This document shows, one piece after another, positions 42,943 through 50,215 of a stretch of DNA of 64,000 nucleotides (positions are counted from its first letter, which is position 1; the number at the start of each line of letters is the position of its first letter). The notes under the pieces are model-generated. The model was not told the DNA's origin and made no database searches. It saw nothing but the letters and a program-made list of their open reading frames with translations. The position numbers and the translations under genes were made by a program. Source of the stretch: an uncultured Bacteroidales bacterium (GTDB lineage Bacteria > Bacteroidota > Bacteroidia > Bacteroidales > Paludibacteraceae); assembly GCA_902798965.1 (NCBI GenBank), contig CADBYS010000003.1, forward strand, positions 1 through 64,000, given 5' to 3'.

Positions 42943-43961
42943 AACGCCTCATCCCCATATTCCTCACCTGTCTATGCCTAACAGCTTGTCATAAAGGCAC
43001 TACAACGAACAATACATCGGCGACACCATCGGCGAACGTATCAGACAGTGCTATCATCAAATGTATTGCGGATTATTGGCGTCAAAGATGCCATCCAAAC
43101 GAGCGGCTTGAAGATGGTATACACCCTGCACAACAACCGGATCCTTCCGGGCGTTTGTACGAAGCGTGGTATGACGTTATGGGTTATTTGGTTTTGGTCA
43201 ATTTGCAAGATACAACTGTTGCTGATTTCTTGGAGCAACATCCGATTGTATATATTCCAGAATGGCTAACATTATCCGGTTCTACTGCTATGGCACATGC
43301 TTATAGCACTAAATATTTAATAGATAGCGACACGGTTATATTTCAGGAATATAACTTTTATACTTTGGAAAATAATCATAAAGACTCTCCTTTTTCAGAC
43401 ACGTTGCTAATCGAATTGTCAGAAACAAAATATCTCATAGCAGACAAGTTTGTTCGGTTGTCACACAAAGATACTATTGTCCGCCATTACGACTATGCAG
43501 CGAAGTCATTTTTTAACGAAAGAGACTATAACGAAAAACTATTATGGCTACACGAGCAGATAATAAACGGGGATAGTATTTCCGACGAGCAGTTATTGGA
43601 TGTCATGCCGAAAAATAAAGACCAATATTTTGTGTATTACCATGAGTATTACCCGCACACTGACCGTTCTCTGGTCATTGATAGCATTGCTATTTCCCGT
43701 GCCAAGGACAATCCGTTATTCAGAGATGCATATATCACCATGTTTGGGTGGGCGGATGGTTGGCCTGCAGAAATTATTTTTGAAGGTTACTGCCCGAAGT
43801 TTTTCTATTACGATTCCGTTTATTTCAGGGACGCTATTCGCCGCATCTTGCCGGAATATGTAAATATGTTCGAAGCCGATTATGTGGATACAGCGATAAA
43901 CGATATAGGCTGGCTTAGATGGGTTCGTGAACACAAAGATGAAATCTTAGGTTGGAAATAG
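42939..43961 (+). CDS. Lipoprotein of unknown function
   Basis: A 340-residue protein with lipobox LTACHK (Cys17) and a Thr/Ser/Asn-rich linker, typical of outer-membrane-tethered proteins. The mature region has many aromatic residues and Asp/Tyr pairs and no family I know. The start overlaps the upstream stop (ATGA). The opening ATGAAACGCCTCATC is shared with the gene at 44874, which may reflect either signal-peptide convergence or recombination. AT content is higher than in flanking regions. Confidence 0.7.
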   Translation: MKRLIPIFLTCLCLTACHKGTTTNNTSATPSANVSDSAIIKCIADYWRQRCHPNERLEDGIHPAQQPDPSGRLYEAWYDVMGYLVLVNLQDTTVADFLEQHPIVYIPEWLTLSGSTAMAHAYSTKYLIDSDTVIFQEYNFYTLENNHKDSPFSDTLLIELSETKYLIADKFVRLSHKDTIVRHYDYAAKSFFNERDYNEKLLWLHEQIINGDSISDEQLLDVMPKNKDQYFVYYHEYYPHTDRSLVIDSIAISRAKDNPLFRDAYITMFGWADGWPAEIIFEGYCPKFFYYDSVYFRDAIRRILPEYVNMFEADYVDTAINDIGWLRWVREHKDEILGWK

Positions 43962-44035
43962 TATTCAAATATTCAAAAGAATTCTAATTCCGCAGCGTAT
44001 TTATAAAATGCCATTTAACAAATCTGCGCAAAAAC

Positions 44036-44051
44036 TTGCCGATACCGGCAG
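44036..44051. promoter_or_regulatory. Imperfect TTGCCG palindrome upstream of the orphan AbiEi gene
   Basis: TTGCCGATACCGGCAG is the same kind of element as the perfect palindrome in the Fic promoter at 48184. Here it lies 36 bases upstream of the -33 box. It could be an operator read by the same regulator. Confidence 0.4.
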
Positions 44052-44080
44052 AAAATGCAACTTTTTTTAGAAAAAAGCTT

Positions 44081-44119
44081 AAAATATTTGCATATTTCAA
44101 AAAAAAGTTGTATCTTTGC
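44081..44119 (+). promoter_or_regulatory. Promoter of the orphan AbiEi-like gene
   Basis: TTTG at 44087-44090 and TATCTTTG at 44111-44118, 20-base spacer. The 39-base stretch 44081-44119 is identical to 46777-46815, the promoter of the other AbiEi gene. Confidence 0.85.
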
Positions 44120-44177
44120 AGTCGATTTATTTCTATAATGCACTAAAATTGGTGCAAAATTAGAACAAATACGCAAA

Positions 44178-44810
44178 ATGACATTCATCCAGTTTCATCA
44201 AGAGTGGCATCGCCTGACATGTTTTTCTGTAGCACAGGTGAGAGCTATATATCCGGATTTTCATCGCGGAAACTTGCTGCAATGGCAACGAGCCGGATAC
44301 ATAGTGCCGCTACGTCAAGGCTGGTATGCTTTTGCCGATTACGTGCAGCAGCCCGATTATGCGCGGTATGTTGCGGGCAAGATATGCGCGCCTTCGTATA
44401 TTAGTCTGCACACTGCCCTTTCTTTCTATGGTATCATCCCGGAAGCCGTAGTAGAACTCACCAGCGTAACAACGCAAAAGACCTGCCGCTACGAAAATGC
44501 GTTCGGGCAGTTCAGTTATCAGACTATTCGTCCGCGACTCTTCTGGGGCTTCGAACCCAAGACCATGCGCGACGGCAAGCAATACATGATGGCTACTCCC
44601 GAAAAGAGCATCATCGACCTTCTCTACCTCTATCCGCAATATTCGACCCTCAACGAGATGCGCGAACTCCGCTTCGACGATGACTGGATGCACGACGAGT
44701 TGAATAAGGAATGCTTGTTGGAGTACACTGAGCGCATCAATAGCCCTGTCGTTCGCAAGAGAGTAAAATTATTGCTTAAAGCATATGAAGCTGAAACAAC
44801 GCGACTTTGA
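44178..44810 (+). CDS. AbiEi-like antitoxin without a complete toxin partner
   Basis: A 210-residue protein. The N-terminal 60 residues are a winged-helix DNA-binding domain (FSVAQVRAIYPDFHRGNLLQWQRAGYIVPLRQGWYAF), followed by the AbiEi-type core (APSYISLHTALSFYGIIPE, SVTTQKT, TPEKSIIDLLYLYP). Type IV antitoxins of this class repress their own promoter and counter an AbiEii nucleotidyltransferase. No full AbiEii gene follows; only a 30-codon ORF (44785-44877) lies inside and after its end. The promoter is identical to that of the second AbiEi gene at 46852. It may be a leftover or a solitary regulator. Confidence 0.82.
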   Translation: MTFIQFHQEWHRLTCFSVAQVRAIYPDFHRGNLLQWQRAGYIVPLRQGWYAFADYVQQPDYARYVAGKICAPSYISLHTALSFYGIIPEAVVELTSVTTQKTCRYENAFGQFSYQTIRPRLFWGFEPKTMRDGKQYMMATPEKSIIDLLYLYPQYSTLNEMRELRFDDDWMHDELNKECLLEYTERINSPVVRKRVKLLLKAYEAETTRL

Positions 44811-44877
44811 ACATCTCCTTTTCGATACCCGCAAAAGTGAAGTAATCTTGAATTTTATAAATCATATATCCCTATGA
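44785..44877 (+). pseudogene. 30-residue ORF in the position of the toxin gene, possible remnant
   Basis: An ORF (MKLKQRDFEHLLFDTRKSEV then ILNFINHISL) starts 26 bases before the stop of the AbiEi-like gene and ends with ATGA on the start of the next gene. It is in the position expected for a coupled AbiEii toxin but has only 30 codons and shows no catalytic motif. It could be a decayed toxin start, a translational coupler, or chance. Confidence 0.3.
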
Positions 44878-45743
44878 AACGCCTCATCTACATTTTCTTG
44901 TTATTGCCACTGATGGCACTCGGACAAACATCCGACAAAACCTGTACAGATTGGTATAACGGTTTTGCCGCTGCATTCGACACGGTTCATTCTTTTTCCA
45001 AAACCGGTCAGATAGATACTATGCCCCTTATCCGCGAATACCTTGATCAATGGGCACAAGCCGGCATCGACTGCGCCGACAGGTTTACGTGTGAGTTCAA
45101 TTACCACTATAACCTCTCTGTTATCTCCAGCATCACGATGACCGTGCGTAAACCACCTTATGTAGAGGAGGCTATGACGCTAAGCGATTCTACAGGTGGT
45201 ATAGCCGGATATATGTATCAGGGATATATGCTCGTGGACACACTGCACTTCGAGCATTCTATTGATTGGTTAGAGCGGGCTTTAGTTCGTTATCCCGAGC
45301 GACTGGATATATGGCAGGGCGAAATAATGGCGTTGCTGTATGCGGACGAGTTGGAACGAATGATGACGTTTTTCGACCGCTTTCTCGCATATAGTATCCG
45401 CCACACCGGTTCATGGCTTTATACCAACGACGTACCGCTCGACAAAGCCGTTCGTCCGGAAGATGACCCTGTTACACAGACCGTCCAGAATAAGATGAGT
45501 ACACTCCTTTCCAATGACTTCTACACCGAAGCCACGCAACTGATTGATATAGCACTAAGATACTACCCGTCTTCTCCTGTTTTCTTGAACGACAAGGCAG
45601 TTATCTACTATCAGCAAGAGGACTATGAGCAAGCACTCATTTGGTTGCAGAAAGCTTCTAAAGCCAACCCGAAAGACCAACTCATCAAAGATAACATCAA
45701 GTATCTCAAACAAGAACTCAAGCAACGCAACAAGAAAAAATGA
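44874..45743 (+). CDS. Exported TPR protein
   Basis: A 289-residue protein with a signal peptide (about residues 1-17, LMALGQ) and a C-terminal TPR-like pair (FYTEATQLIDIALRYYPSSPVFLNDKAVIYYQ, DYEQALIWLQKASKANPKDQ). The N-terminal mature part is helical with several Cys (TCTDW, GIDCADRFTC). It ends in a basic tail (RNKKK). Probably periplasmic; partner unknown. The stop overlaps a 30-codon fragment (ATGA at 45740). Confidence 0.75.
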   Translation: MKRLIYIFLLLPLMALGQTSDKTCTDWYNGFAAAFDTVHSFSKTGQIDTMPLIREYLDQWAQAGIDCADRFTCEFNYHYNLSVISSITMTVRKPPYVEEAMTLSDSTGGIAGYMYQGYMLVDTLHFEHSIDWLERALVRYPERLDIWQGEIMALLYADELERMMTFFDRFLAYSIRHTGSWLYTNDVPLDKAVRPEDDPVTQTVQNKMSTLLSNDFYTEATQLIDIALRYYPSSPVFLNDKAVIYYQQEDYEQALIWLQKASKANPKDQLIKDNIKYLKQELKQRNKKK

Positions 45744-45832
45744 AACGCCTCCGCCGCGATTTCGGCGATGACTATGCAGTCTACAGCCGCAGCACCTGTC
45801 GCTTCCTGCCATTCACTTACAAAAAAAAATAG
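45740..45832 (+). pseudogene. C-terminal fragment of an isoprenylcysteine methyltransferase-like gene
   Basis: A 30-codon ORF reads MKRLRRDFGDDYAVYSRSTC and RFLPFTYKKK. This matches the last 29 residues of the complete methyltransferase at 49711 (EKRLRRDFGDEYEAYCRRTG, RFLPFSLRK). It has no room for a SAM site or membrane helices, so it is a relic or a gene-conversion product. It is coupled to both neighbours: ATGA at the start and five bases before the next gene. Confidence 0.7.
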
Positions 45833-45836
45833 CCCC

Positions 45837-46613
45837 ATGAACCGCCTGCAACACATATGGAACTTCCTGATTGACCACCTGTGGTTTCTTCCTATGGTGT
45901 TATTTTTCCTTTATAGCGTCCTTTACCTGCTGATAATAGTAGCTGTACCCTGTCGTCCGTTGATGCTTTTTGTCGAAGGGGCGCTGTATATCTTCGGTGG
46001 TATCATCATTATATCAGTAGTGCTGATGTTTGGTACTACTTTCGGCATCTTCCATAGGAATAAAAATGTAACCGAATGTTTGGGACTGCTAGGCATCAAT
46101 ATTCTGGTAGTGATAGTTGGATTTGGGATGCAAATCCTTGCCGGTATCAAAAATCCGGATCCTTATGCATTTTCTCATCCGATACCGGAAGGGATGGAAT
46201 TTAATATTCCAATAGAACCTAATTCTGAGAACAACCCTTGCTCTTTACGTCATGAAGCTGTTATTGAGTCAGATAGTACAACTTGGTTGCAAGTCTCTAC
46301 GGAATTTATTGGACTGTTTGCATACACCTTCTATTATTATGATTTGCCGGCAGGTGACATCTTTCTGCGTTGTTACGAGGCCGGCACAAATGACCCGTTG
46401 TCTGCCGATAGGATAGAGAAAGCCACGCTTTCTCCGACTCATGCAGAGAACGATTTCTGTTGCCAAGTCAGTGACAAACATTTTATCATTTATGAAGGTG
46501 ATGTGCAGCAATACTATGTTGCCCGTTTCGAAGTCTGGTATCGCTCAGCAGACACCCGCATAGAGCGAAAACTACTCGAAAAATTGTATCGTGTAGATGG
46601 TTACGAACACTAA
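45837..46613 (+). CDS. Membrane protein of unknown function
   Basis: A 258-residue protein starting at ATG 45837. Three hydrophobic segments lie in the first 105 residues (FLPMVLFFLYSVLYLLIIVAV, ALYIFGGIIIISVVLMFGTTF, CLGLLGINILVVIVGFGMQIL), the second and third joined by a short basic loop. The remaining 150 residues are soluble, strand-rich and acidic, with three Cys. No known family. It is the last gene before the second AbiEi gene, and the 238 bases after it hold a promoter and a 28-base repeat. Confidence 0.7.
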   Translation: MNRLQHIWNFLIDHLWFLPMVLFFLYSVLYLLIIVAVPCRPLMLFVEGALYIFGGIIIISVVLMFGTTFGIFHRNKNVTECLGLLGINILVVIVGFGMQILAGIKNPDPYAFSHPIPEGMEFNIPIEPNSENNPCSLRHEAVIESDSTTWLQVSTEFIGLFAYTFYYYDLPAGDIFLRCYEAGTNDPLSADRIEKATLSPTHAENDFCCQVSDKHFIIYEGDVQQYYVARFEVWYRSADTRIERKLLEKLYRVDGYEH

Positions 46614-46736
46614 AATCAATAGCACTTCAATTATTGTACCTATCAGTTTCAAATTTGAGTGATACGTATACGTTGGTACAATTATTTCCTCACTAATTCA
46701 GCCTCCAAAATAACAGATTTTGTCGCTATTCCCCAC

Positions 46737-46764
46737 AATTTAGCACATTCCCTTGCCAAATCCG
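46737..46764. repeat. Left copy of a 28-base direct repeat flanking the AbiE pair
   Basis: The sequence starts AATTTAGCACATTCCCTTGC and ends CAAATCCG. It is identical to 48117-48144. The two copies enclose the AbiEi/AbiEii genes and the AbiEi promoter. Confidence 0.85.
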
Positions 46765-46776
46765 CAAAAAAATCAA

Positions 46777-46815
46777 AAAATATTTGCATATTTCAAAAAA
46801 AAGTTGTATCTTTGC
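46777..46815 (+). promoter_or_regulatory. Promoter of the AbiEi/AbiEii pair
   Basis: TTTG at 46783-46786 and TATCTTTG at 46807-46814, 20-base spacer; identical over 39 bases to the promoter at 44081-44119. Confidence 0.85.
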
Positions 46816-46851
46816 GTAAATTTTTTGACAGAAATAGAAAAATCTTCTACT

Positions 46852-47607
46852 ATGGCCGTAAAAATTAAGCAAATATTAGACGAATTAGGTACGGATACAT
46901 TGCTGTTCGCTTCTTGGCTAACAGCAAAAGGAGTTACTGGCAAAGAGCAAGCGTCATATGTGCAGAGCGGTTGGTTGGAAAGAGTATCGCATGGCGTATA
47001 TCAGGTCGCAGGAATGAATGTGTCGCTTTTTGGTGCGATTTCGGCATACAACTCACAACTGGGCAAGCAATGTACGGTAGGGGCAGAAACCGCGTTAGAA
47101 TTGCGCGGTTACATGCATTATGTACCGATGGGCAAACCATTAGCCTTTATCTTTACCGCCCCGCATCATGAGTTGCCTTCATGGTTTTTGGCGCACGAAT
47201 GGAATCGAACATTGCGGTATCATACATCGTCTTTATTCGGCACAGAAGGATTGGAAGAAATGGAAACAGACGGGCATAAGTTATTGGTATCGTGTCCCGA
47301 GAGAGCAATATTAGAATGCTTGAATCGTCCTCATGCTACGACTTCGTTATTAGACACGTATTACCTAATGGAACTCCTGACAACACTTAGGCCGAAAGTC
47401 TTGCAACAATTGTTGGAGAAGTGCTCATCAGTTAAGGCAAAACGGCTGTTCCTCTACATGGCAGAGAAAGCAGATCACCCATGGTGGAAAGCTTTGGATA
47501 CAAGTAGAATAGATATAGGTAGCGGACGACGGATGATCGTACCAAAAGGCAAATTTGTAAGCAAATATAACATAACCATACCTACTGATTTGTACAACTA
47601 TGTTTAA
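46852..47607 (+). CDS. AbiEi-type antitoxin
   Basis: A 251-residue protein; the ATG at 46852 is 37 bases after the promoter -7 box, whereas an in-frame upstream start would lie within the promoter. The N-terminal domain (FASWLTAKGVTGKEQASYVQSGWLERVSHGVYQV) is the winged helix of AbiEi. The core has CTVGAETALELRGYMHYVP, FTAPHHELPSW and SCPERAILECLNR. It should bind its own promoter and neutralise the AbiEii partner. The toxin start overlaps its stop by eight bases, a coupled arrangement. Confidence 0.9.
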   Translation: MAVKIKQILDELGTDTLLFASWLTAKGVTGKEQASYVQSGWLERVSHGVYQVAGMNVSLFGAISAYNSQLGKQCTVGAETALELRGYMHYVPMGKPLAFIFTAPHHELPSWFLAHEWNRTLRYHTSSLFGTEGLEEMETDGHKLLVSCPERAILECLNRPHATTSLLDTYYLMELLTTLRPKVLQQLLEKCSSVKAKRLFLYMAEKADHPWWKALDTSRIDIGSGRRMIVPKGKFVSKYNITIPTDLYNYV

Positions 47608-48118
47608 TCCTGTCTATGCGCGAAAAGTGGAGTTCTTGCTCCGACTAATGCCTTATGTGACAAGCGAAGGTGTATTTGCTGTACATGGCGGTACGGCTAT
47701 TAACCTGTTTGTCAAATACATGGATTTGCCATTAAGCGAGGCGCGCGAAGGACTTATCTTTTGCTTATTGGGTAGCGACAGACCGATACATGAGTCACTG
47801 GCTCCGGCTTTGATAGACCAACATAACGCCATGACGAACCAATTCGCGGGAATGACAGATAAAGCTTTTACATACGAAGAGTTTGAGCAAACACGGTTGA
47901 AGTTGATACGTGATGTGAATGCGATGCTCACAGAAGATGACAAGCGGTTTCTGGTTAGCTTTGAGCAAGGCGAGCCGCTGTGGGACGGATATAAGTTTGC
48001 GTATTTCAAGGACTATTCGTCTGTCCAATGGAAATTGATCAACCTTGCCAAACTCAAGAAGCAGAATCCCGCCAAACTCCAATCAGAAGCAGAGAAACTT
48101 AAGGTATGTTTCGCATAA
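47600..48118 (+). CDS. AbiEii-type toxin with an internal deletion
   Basis: A 172-residue protein. The start (MFNPVYARKVEFLLRLMPYV, then FAVHGGTAINLF) and the C-terminal domain (GSDRPIHESLAPALIDQ, FTYEEFEQTRLKLIRDVNAM, RFLVSFEQGEPLWDG) are recognisable as AbiEii. Full-length members have about 290 residues and carry a second nucleotidyltransferase motif with the catalytic acids (SVDIDLTY-like) soon after GGTAINLF. Here the text goes from VKYMDLPL straight to the C-terminal domain (junction near residues 44-50), so roughly 100 residues, including the metal-binding Asp pair, are missing without a frameshift. It is probably inactive as a transferase. The comparison is from memory of the family. 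Confidence 0.8.
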   Translation: MFNPVYARKVEFLLRLMPYVTSEGVFAVHGGTAINLFVKYMDLPLSEAREGLIFCLLGSDRPIHESLAPALIDQHNAMTNQFAGMTDKAFTYEEFEQTRLKLIRDVNAMLTEDDKRFLVSFEQGEPLWDGYKFAYFKDYSSVQWKLINLAKLKKQNPAKLQSEAEKLKVCFA

Positions 48119-48144
48119 TTTAGCACATTCCCTTGCCAAATCCG
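48117..48144. repeat. Right copy of the 28-base direct repeat
   Basis: Identical to 46737-46764 and starting at the stop codon of the AbiEii remnant. Confidence 0.85.
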
Positions 48145-48182
48145 TAAAAAACACAGAAATTTTGCATTTTTTCTCTCAAAAA

Positions 48183-48214
48183 CTTGCCGATATCGGCAAA
48201 ATTTTGTATCTTTG
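48183..48214 (+). promoter_or_regulatory. Promoter of the Fic gene with overlapping operator
   Basis: The -33 element is CTTG at 48183-48186 and the -7 element TATCTTTG at 48207-48214, spacer 20. The 16-base perfect palindrome TTGCCGATATCGGCAA (48184-48199) covers the -33 box, and TTGCCGATAT recurs at 48236-48245 across the start codon. This fits autorepression by the HTH-containing Fic protein or a neighbour. Confidence 0.75.
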
Positions 48215-48243
48215 CAACGGATTTTGAAATAAAACTTGCCGAT

Positions 48244-49125
48244 ATGGAGTATATTTCCGTCATACAATTTGCCGAGAAGTACGGCATTAGCGAACGCACC
48301 GCACGTAATTATTGTGCGGCAGGGAAGATTGATGGAGCCTTTCTGACAGCCAAAACATGGAACATTCCTGCGGATGCTATATTGCCCAAGAAAGGCAAAG
48401 CCAAACTCTCTCCGCTCCTTGCACGTCTGCGTGAAGAGAAAGACTCCAAATTAAAGGGCGGCATCTACCATCGTACGCAGATCGACTTGACCTACAACTC
48501 CAATCATATCGAAGGCAGCAAGCTGACCAAGGAGCAGACGCGCTATATCTTCGAGACCAACACGCTCGGCATCACAACAGAAAACACCTCCGTCGATGAT
48601 ATCATGGAAACGGTCAATCACTTCCGTTGTATCGATTATATCATCGACCATGCGACGGATAAAATAACCGAGACGCATGTCAAGCAACTGCACGCCATCC
48701 TCAAAACGAACACTTCCGACAGCCGCAAACCTTGGTTCGCAGTAGGCGATTACAAACGCCTCGCCAACGAGGTTGGTGAACAAGAGACTATCGCTCCTAA
48801 AGACGTACATCGCCACATGAAAGTCTTGCTTTCCGACTACAACGCGCTCAAACAAGTTGAGTTTGATGACATCTTGGACTTCCACGTGCGTTTCGAGCGC
48901 ATCCATCCTTTCCAGGACGGCAACGGCCGTGTAGGTCGTCTGTTACTCTTCTGGCAATGCCTGCAAAGCGCGCACGTACCGTTTATCATCACCGAGGACT
49001 TGCGTCTCTATTACTATCGCGGCATCCAAAACTGGGGCAACACCAACGGTTATCTCCGCGACACCTGCCTCACCGCCCAAGATAATTACAAAGCCTTGTT
49101 GGATTACTTCAAAATCAAATACTAA
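48244..49125 (+). CDS. Fic family protein with N-terminal HTH
   Basis: A 293-residue protein. Residues 1-50 look like a MerR/excisionase-type helix-turn-helix (IQFAEKYGISERTARNYCAAGKID, with TWNIPADAI). The inhibitory helix motif SNHIEG (S86 to G91, S/T-xxx-E-G/N) lies before the Fic core, marking a class II, self-inhibited Fic. The catalytic loop HPFQDGNGRVGR (221-232) is complete. Fic enzymes transfer AMP or another phosphate-containing group to target proteins. The start at ATG 48244 is preferred since the longer frame runs through the promoter. The DNA-binding domain and operator-like repeats suggest autoregulation. Confidence 0.93.
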   Translation: MEYISVIQFAEKYGISERTARNYCAAGKIDGAFLTAKTWNIPADAILPKKGKAKLSPLLARLREEKDSKLKGGIYHRTQIDLTYNSNHIEGSKLTKEQTRYIFETNTLGITTENTSVDDIMETVNHFRCIDYIIDHATDKITETHVKQLHAILKTNTSDSRKPWFAVGDYKRLANEVGEQETIAPKDVHRHMKVLLSDYNALKQVEFDDILDFHVRFERIHPFQDGNGRVGRLLLFWQCLQSAHVPFIITEDLRLYYYRGIQNWGNTNGYLRDTCLTAQDNYKALLDYFKIKY

Positions 49126-49188
49126 CCCTATGAAACGCTCCTCCTCGTTCTGCCTCTGCCAGGCAGCTTAAAGTAATCTCACACCCCC

Positions 49189-49232
49189 AAAGGGAGCTCA
49201 TAGGGAGCGGAAAGGGGGCTCATCGGGGGAAT
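49189..49232. repeat. Two tandem 22-base G-rich repeats
   Basis: AAAGGGAGCTCATAGGGAGC (49189) and AAAGGGGGCTCATCGGGGGA (49211) are degenerate copies, each 22 bases with the following pair. An AT-rich near-palindrome follows at 49255-49274. The gap also has a 13-codon ORF at 49130-49171. No promoter box fits. Confidence 0.6.
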
Positions 49233-49313
49233 ATCGTATCCTACCCATACCTATAATATATATAAATATATATTACCCGTGAAGTTGAATACTTACCAGT
49301 AAGAAACCGCAAA

Positions 49314-49661
49314 ATGAACTGCAAAATACACCCTGTTTTATACAAATTCTACCTTTGTCTAAAGAATACACTCGGGGCAGAAATTGTACATCGCCGCAAA
49401 CGCACTTCCGATATGCGCATAGAGGTCTTTTTTTACCTTGAGCAGCTGGGAATACCCACAGGAAGACTCAACTCCCTTCCCGAAGCAGAGAAATGTGGCT
49501 ATTGGATCATCTGCCGGCAGCAAACAAAAAAACAGCACATGTTCTACAAGGGTCATCGCGTTTACCAGCTCTTCCTTTCACCCGTTCATCCCAAGAAACG
49601 CCGCGAAAGACAATCCCTCACTCAATCGCGCACCCAAGTTGCCGTAGCCATCGCAGCCTGA
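49314..49661 (+). CDS. Hypothetical basic protein, 115 aa
   Basis: A 115-residue ORF, basic (many Arg, Lys, His), with several Cys (NCKIHP, YLCLK, EKCGYWIIC) and no signal peptide. The last 25 residues (KKRRERQSLTQSRTQ) look disordered. I recognise no family. It could be a nucleic-acid-binding protein or a chance ORF. It is preceded by tandem repeats and followed 49 bases later by the methyltransferase. Coding is supported only by its length and a start with an A-rich upstream. Confidence 0.4.
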   Translation: MNCKIHPVLYKFYLCLKNTLGAEIVHRRKRTSDMRIEVFFYLEQLGIPTGRLNSLPEAEKCGYWIICRQQTKKQHMFYKGHRVYQLFLSPVHPKKRRERQSLTQSRTQVAVAIAA

Positions 49662-49710
49662 CACGCATAATTATGCAACTAATAACAAAAAACTAAATAA
49701 AAATAGAACA

Positions 49711-50211
49711 ATGAAACACTTTCGAAACATTATCGGATATCTGCTTGGCGGACTCATGTTCGTCGTACTATTGCCGGCGATCATGTGGCTGGTATCAGGC
49801 ATGCCACAATTGGAACATATCGGCGCATGGCGCGCATCGTGCACGGGATTGCTGATAATAGGCGGCTTGGCGCTGAGCGTGTGGACGATCGTCTATATGA
49901 AGCGCCGTGGCAAAGGCAATCCGATGGATGCGTTCGACCATGAGATAGGTGCGCGCACACAACACCTGATGACCGAACAGCCTTATCGCATCAACCGCAA
50001 TCCGATGCTTACGGGCACACTCATGTATTTGGCAGGCTTTGTTGTTTGGCTTTGGACGTGGCAAGCACTACTTGCGTGGTTCCTGTTCTTTGCCATCATG
50101 TTCGTGCAAGTCCTGACAGAAGAGAAACGCCTTCGCCGCGATTTCGGCGATGAGTACGAAGCTTATTGCCGCCGCACCGGCCGCTTCTTGCCTTTCTCCC
50201 TACGGAAATAA
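49711..50211 (+). CDS. Isoprenylcysteine carboxyl methyltransferase family protein
   Basis: A 166-residue membrane protein with four or five hydrophobic segments (IGYLLGGLMFVVLLPAIMWLV, ASCTGLLIIGGLALSVWTIVY, MYLAGFVVWLWTWQALLAWFL). The family C-terminal core with SAM-binding residues is present: GPY-like YRINRNPMLTG and EEKRLRRDFGDEYEAYCRRT. In bacteria these methylate small molecules or phospholipid-like substrates; the target is unknown. A copy of its last 29 residues occurs at 45740. The start codon follows an A-rich leader, and it is convergent with the DEAD-box helicase. Confidence 0.88.
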   Translation: MKHFRNIIGYLLGGLMFVVLLPAIMWLVSGMPQLEHIGAWRASCTGLLIIGGLALSVWTIVYMKRRGKGNPMDAFDHEIGARTQHLMTEQPYRINRNPMLTGTLMYLAGFVVWLWTWQALLAWFLFFAIMFVQVLTEEKRLRRDFGDEYEAYCRRTGRFLPFSLRK

Positions 50212-50215
50212 CAGA

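Noticed and set aside
48184..48243. Upstream start of the Fic gene
   Set aside because: It would lie on the -33 palindrome and code through the promoter; the ATG at 48244 starts the HTH domain.
49130..49171. 13-codon ORF starting ATGAAACGC
   Set aside because: Too short and with no features beyond the common opening codons; kept only as part of the start-sequence observation.
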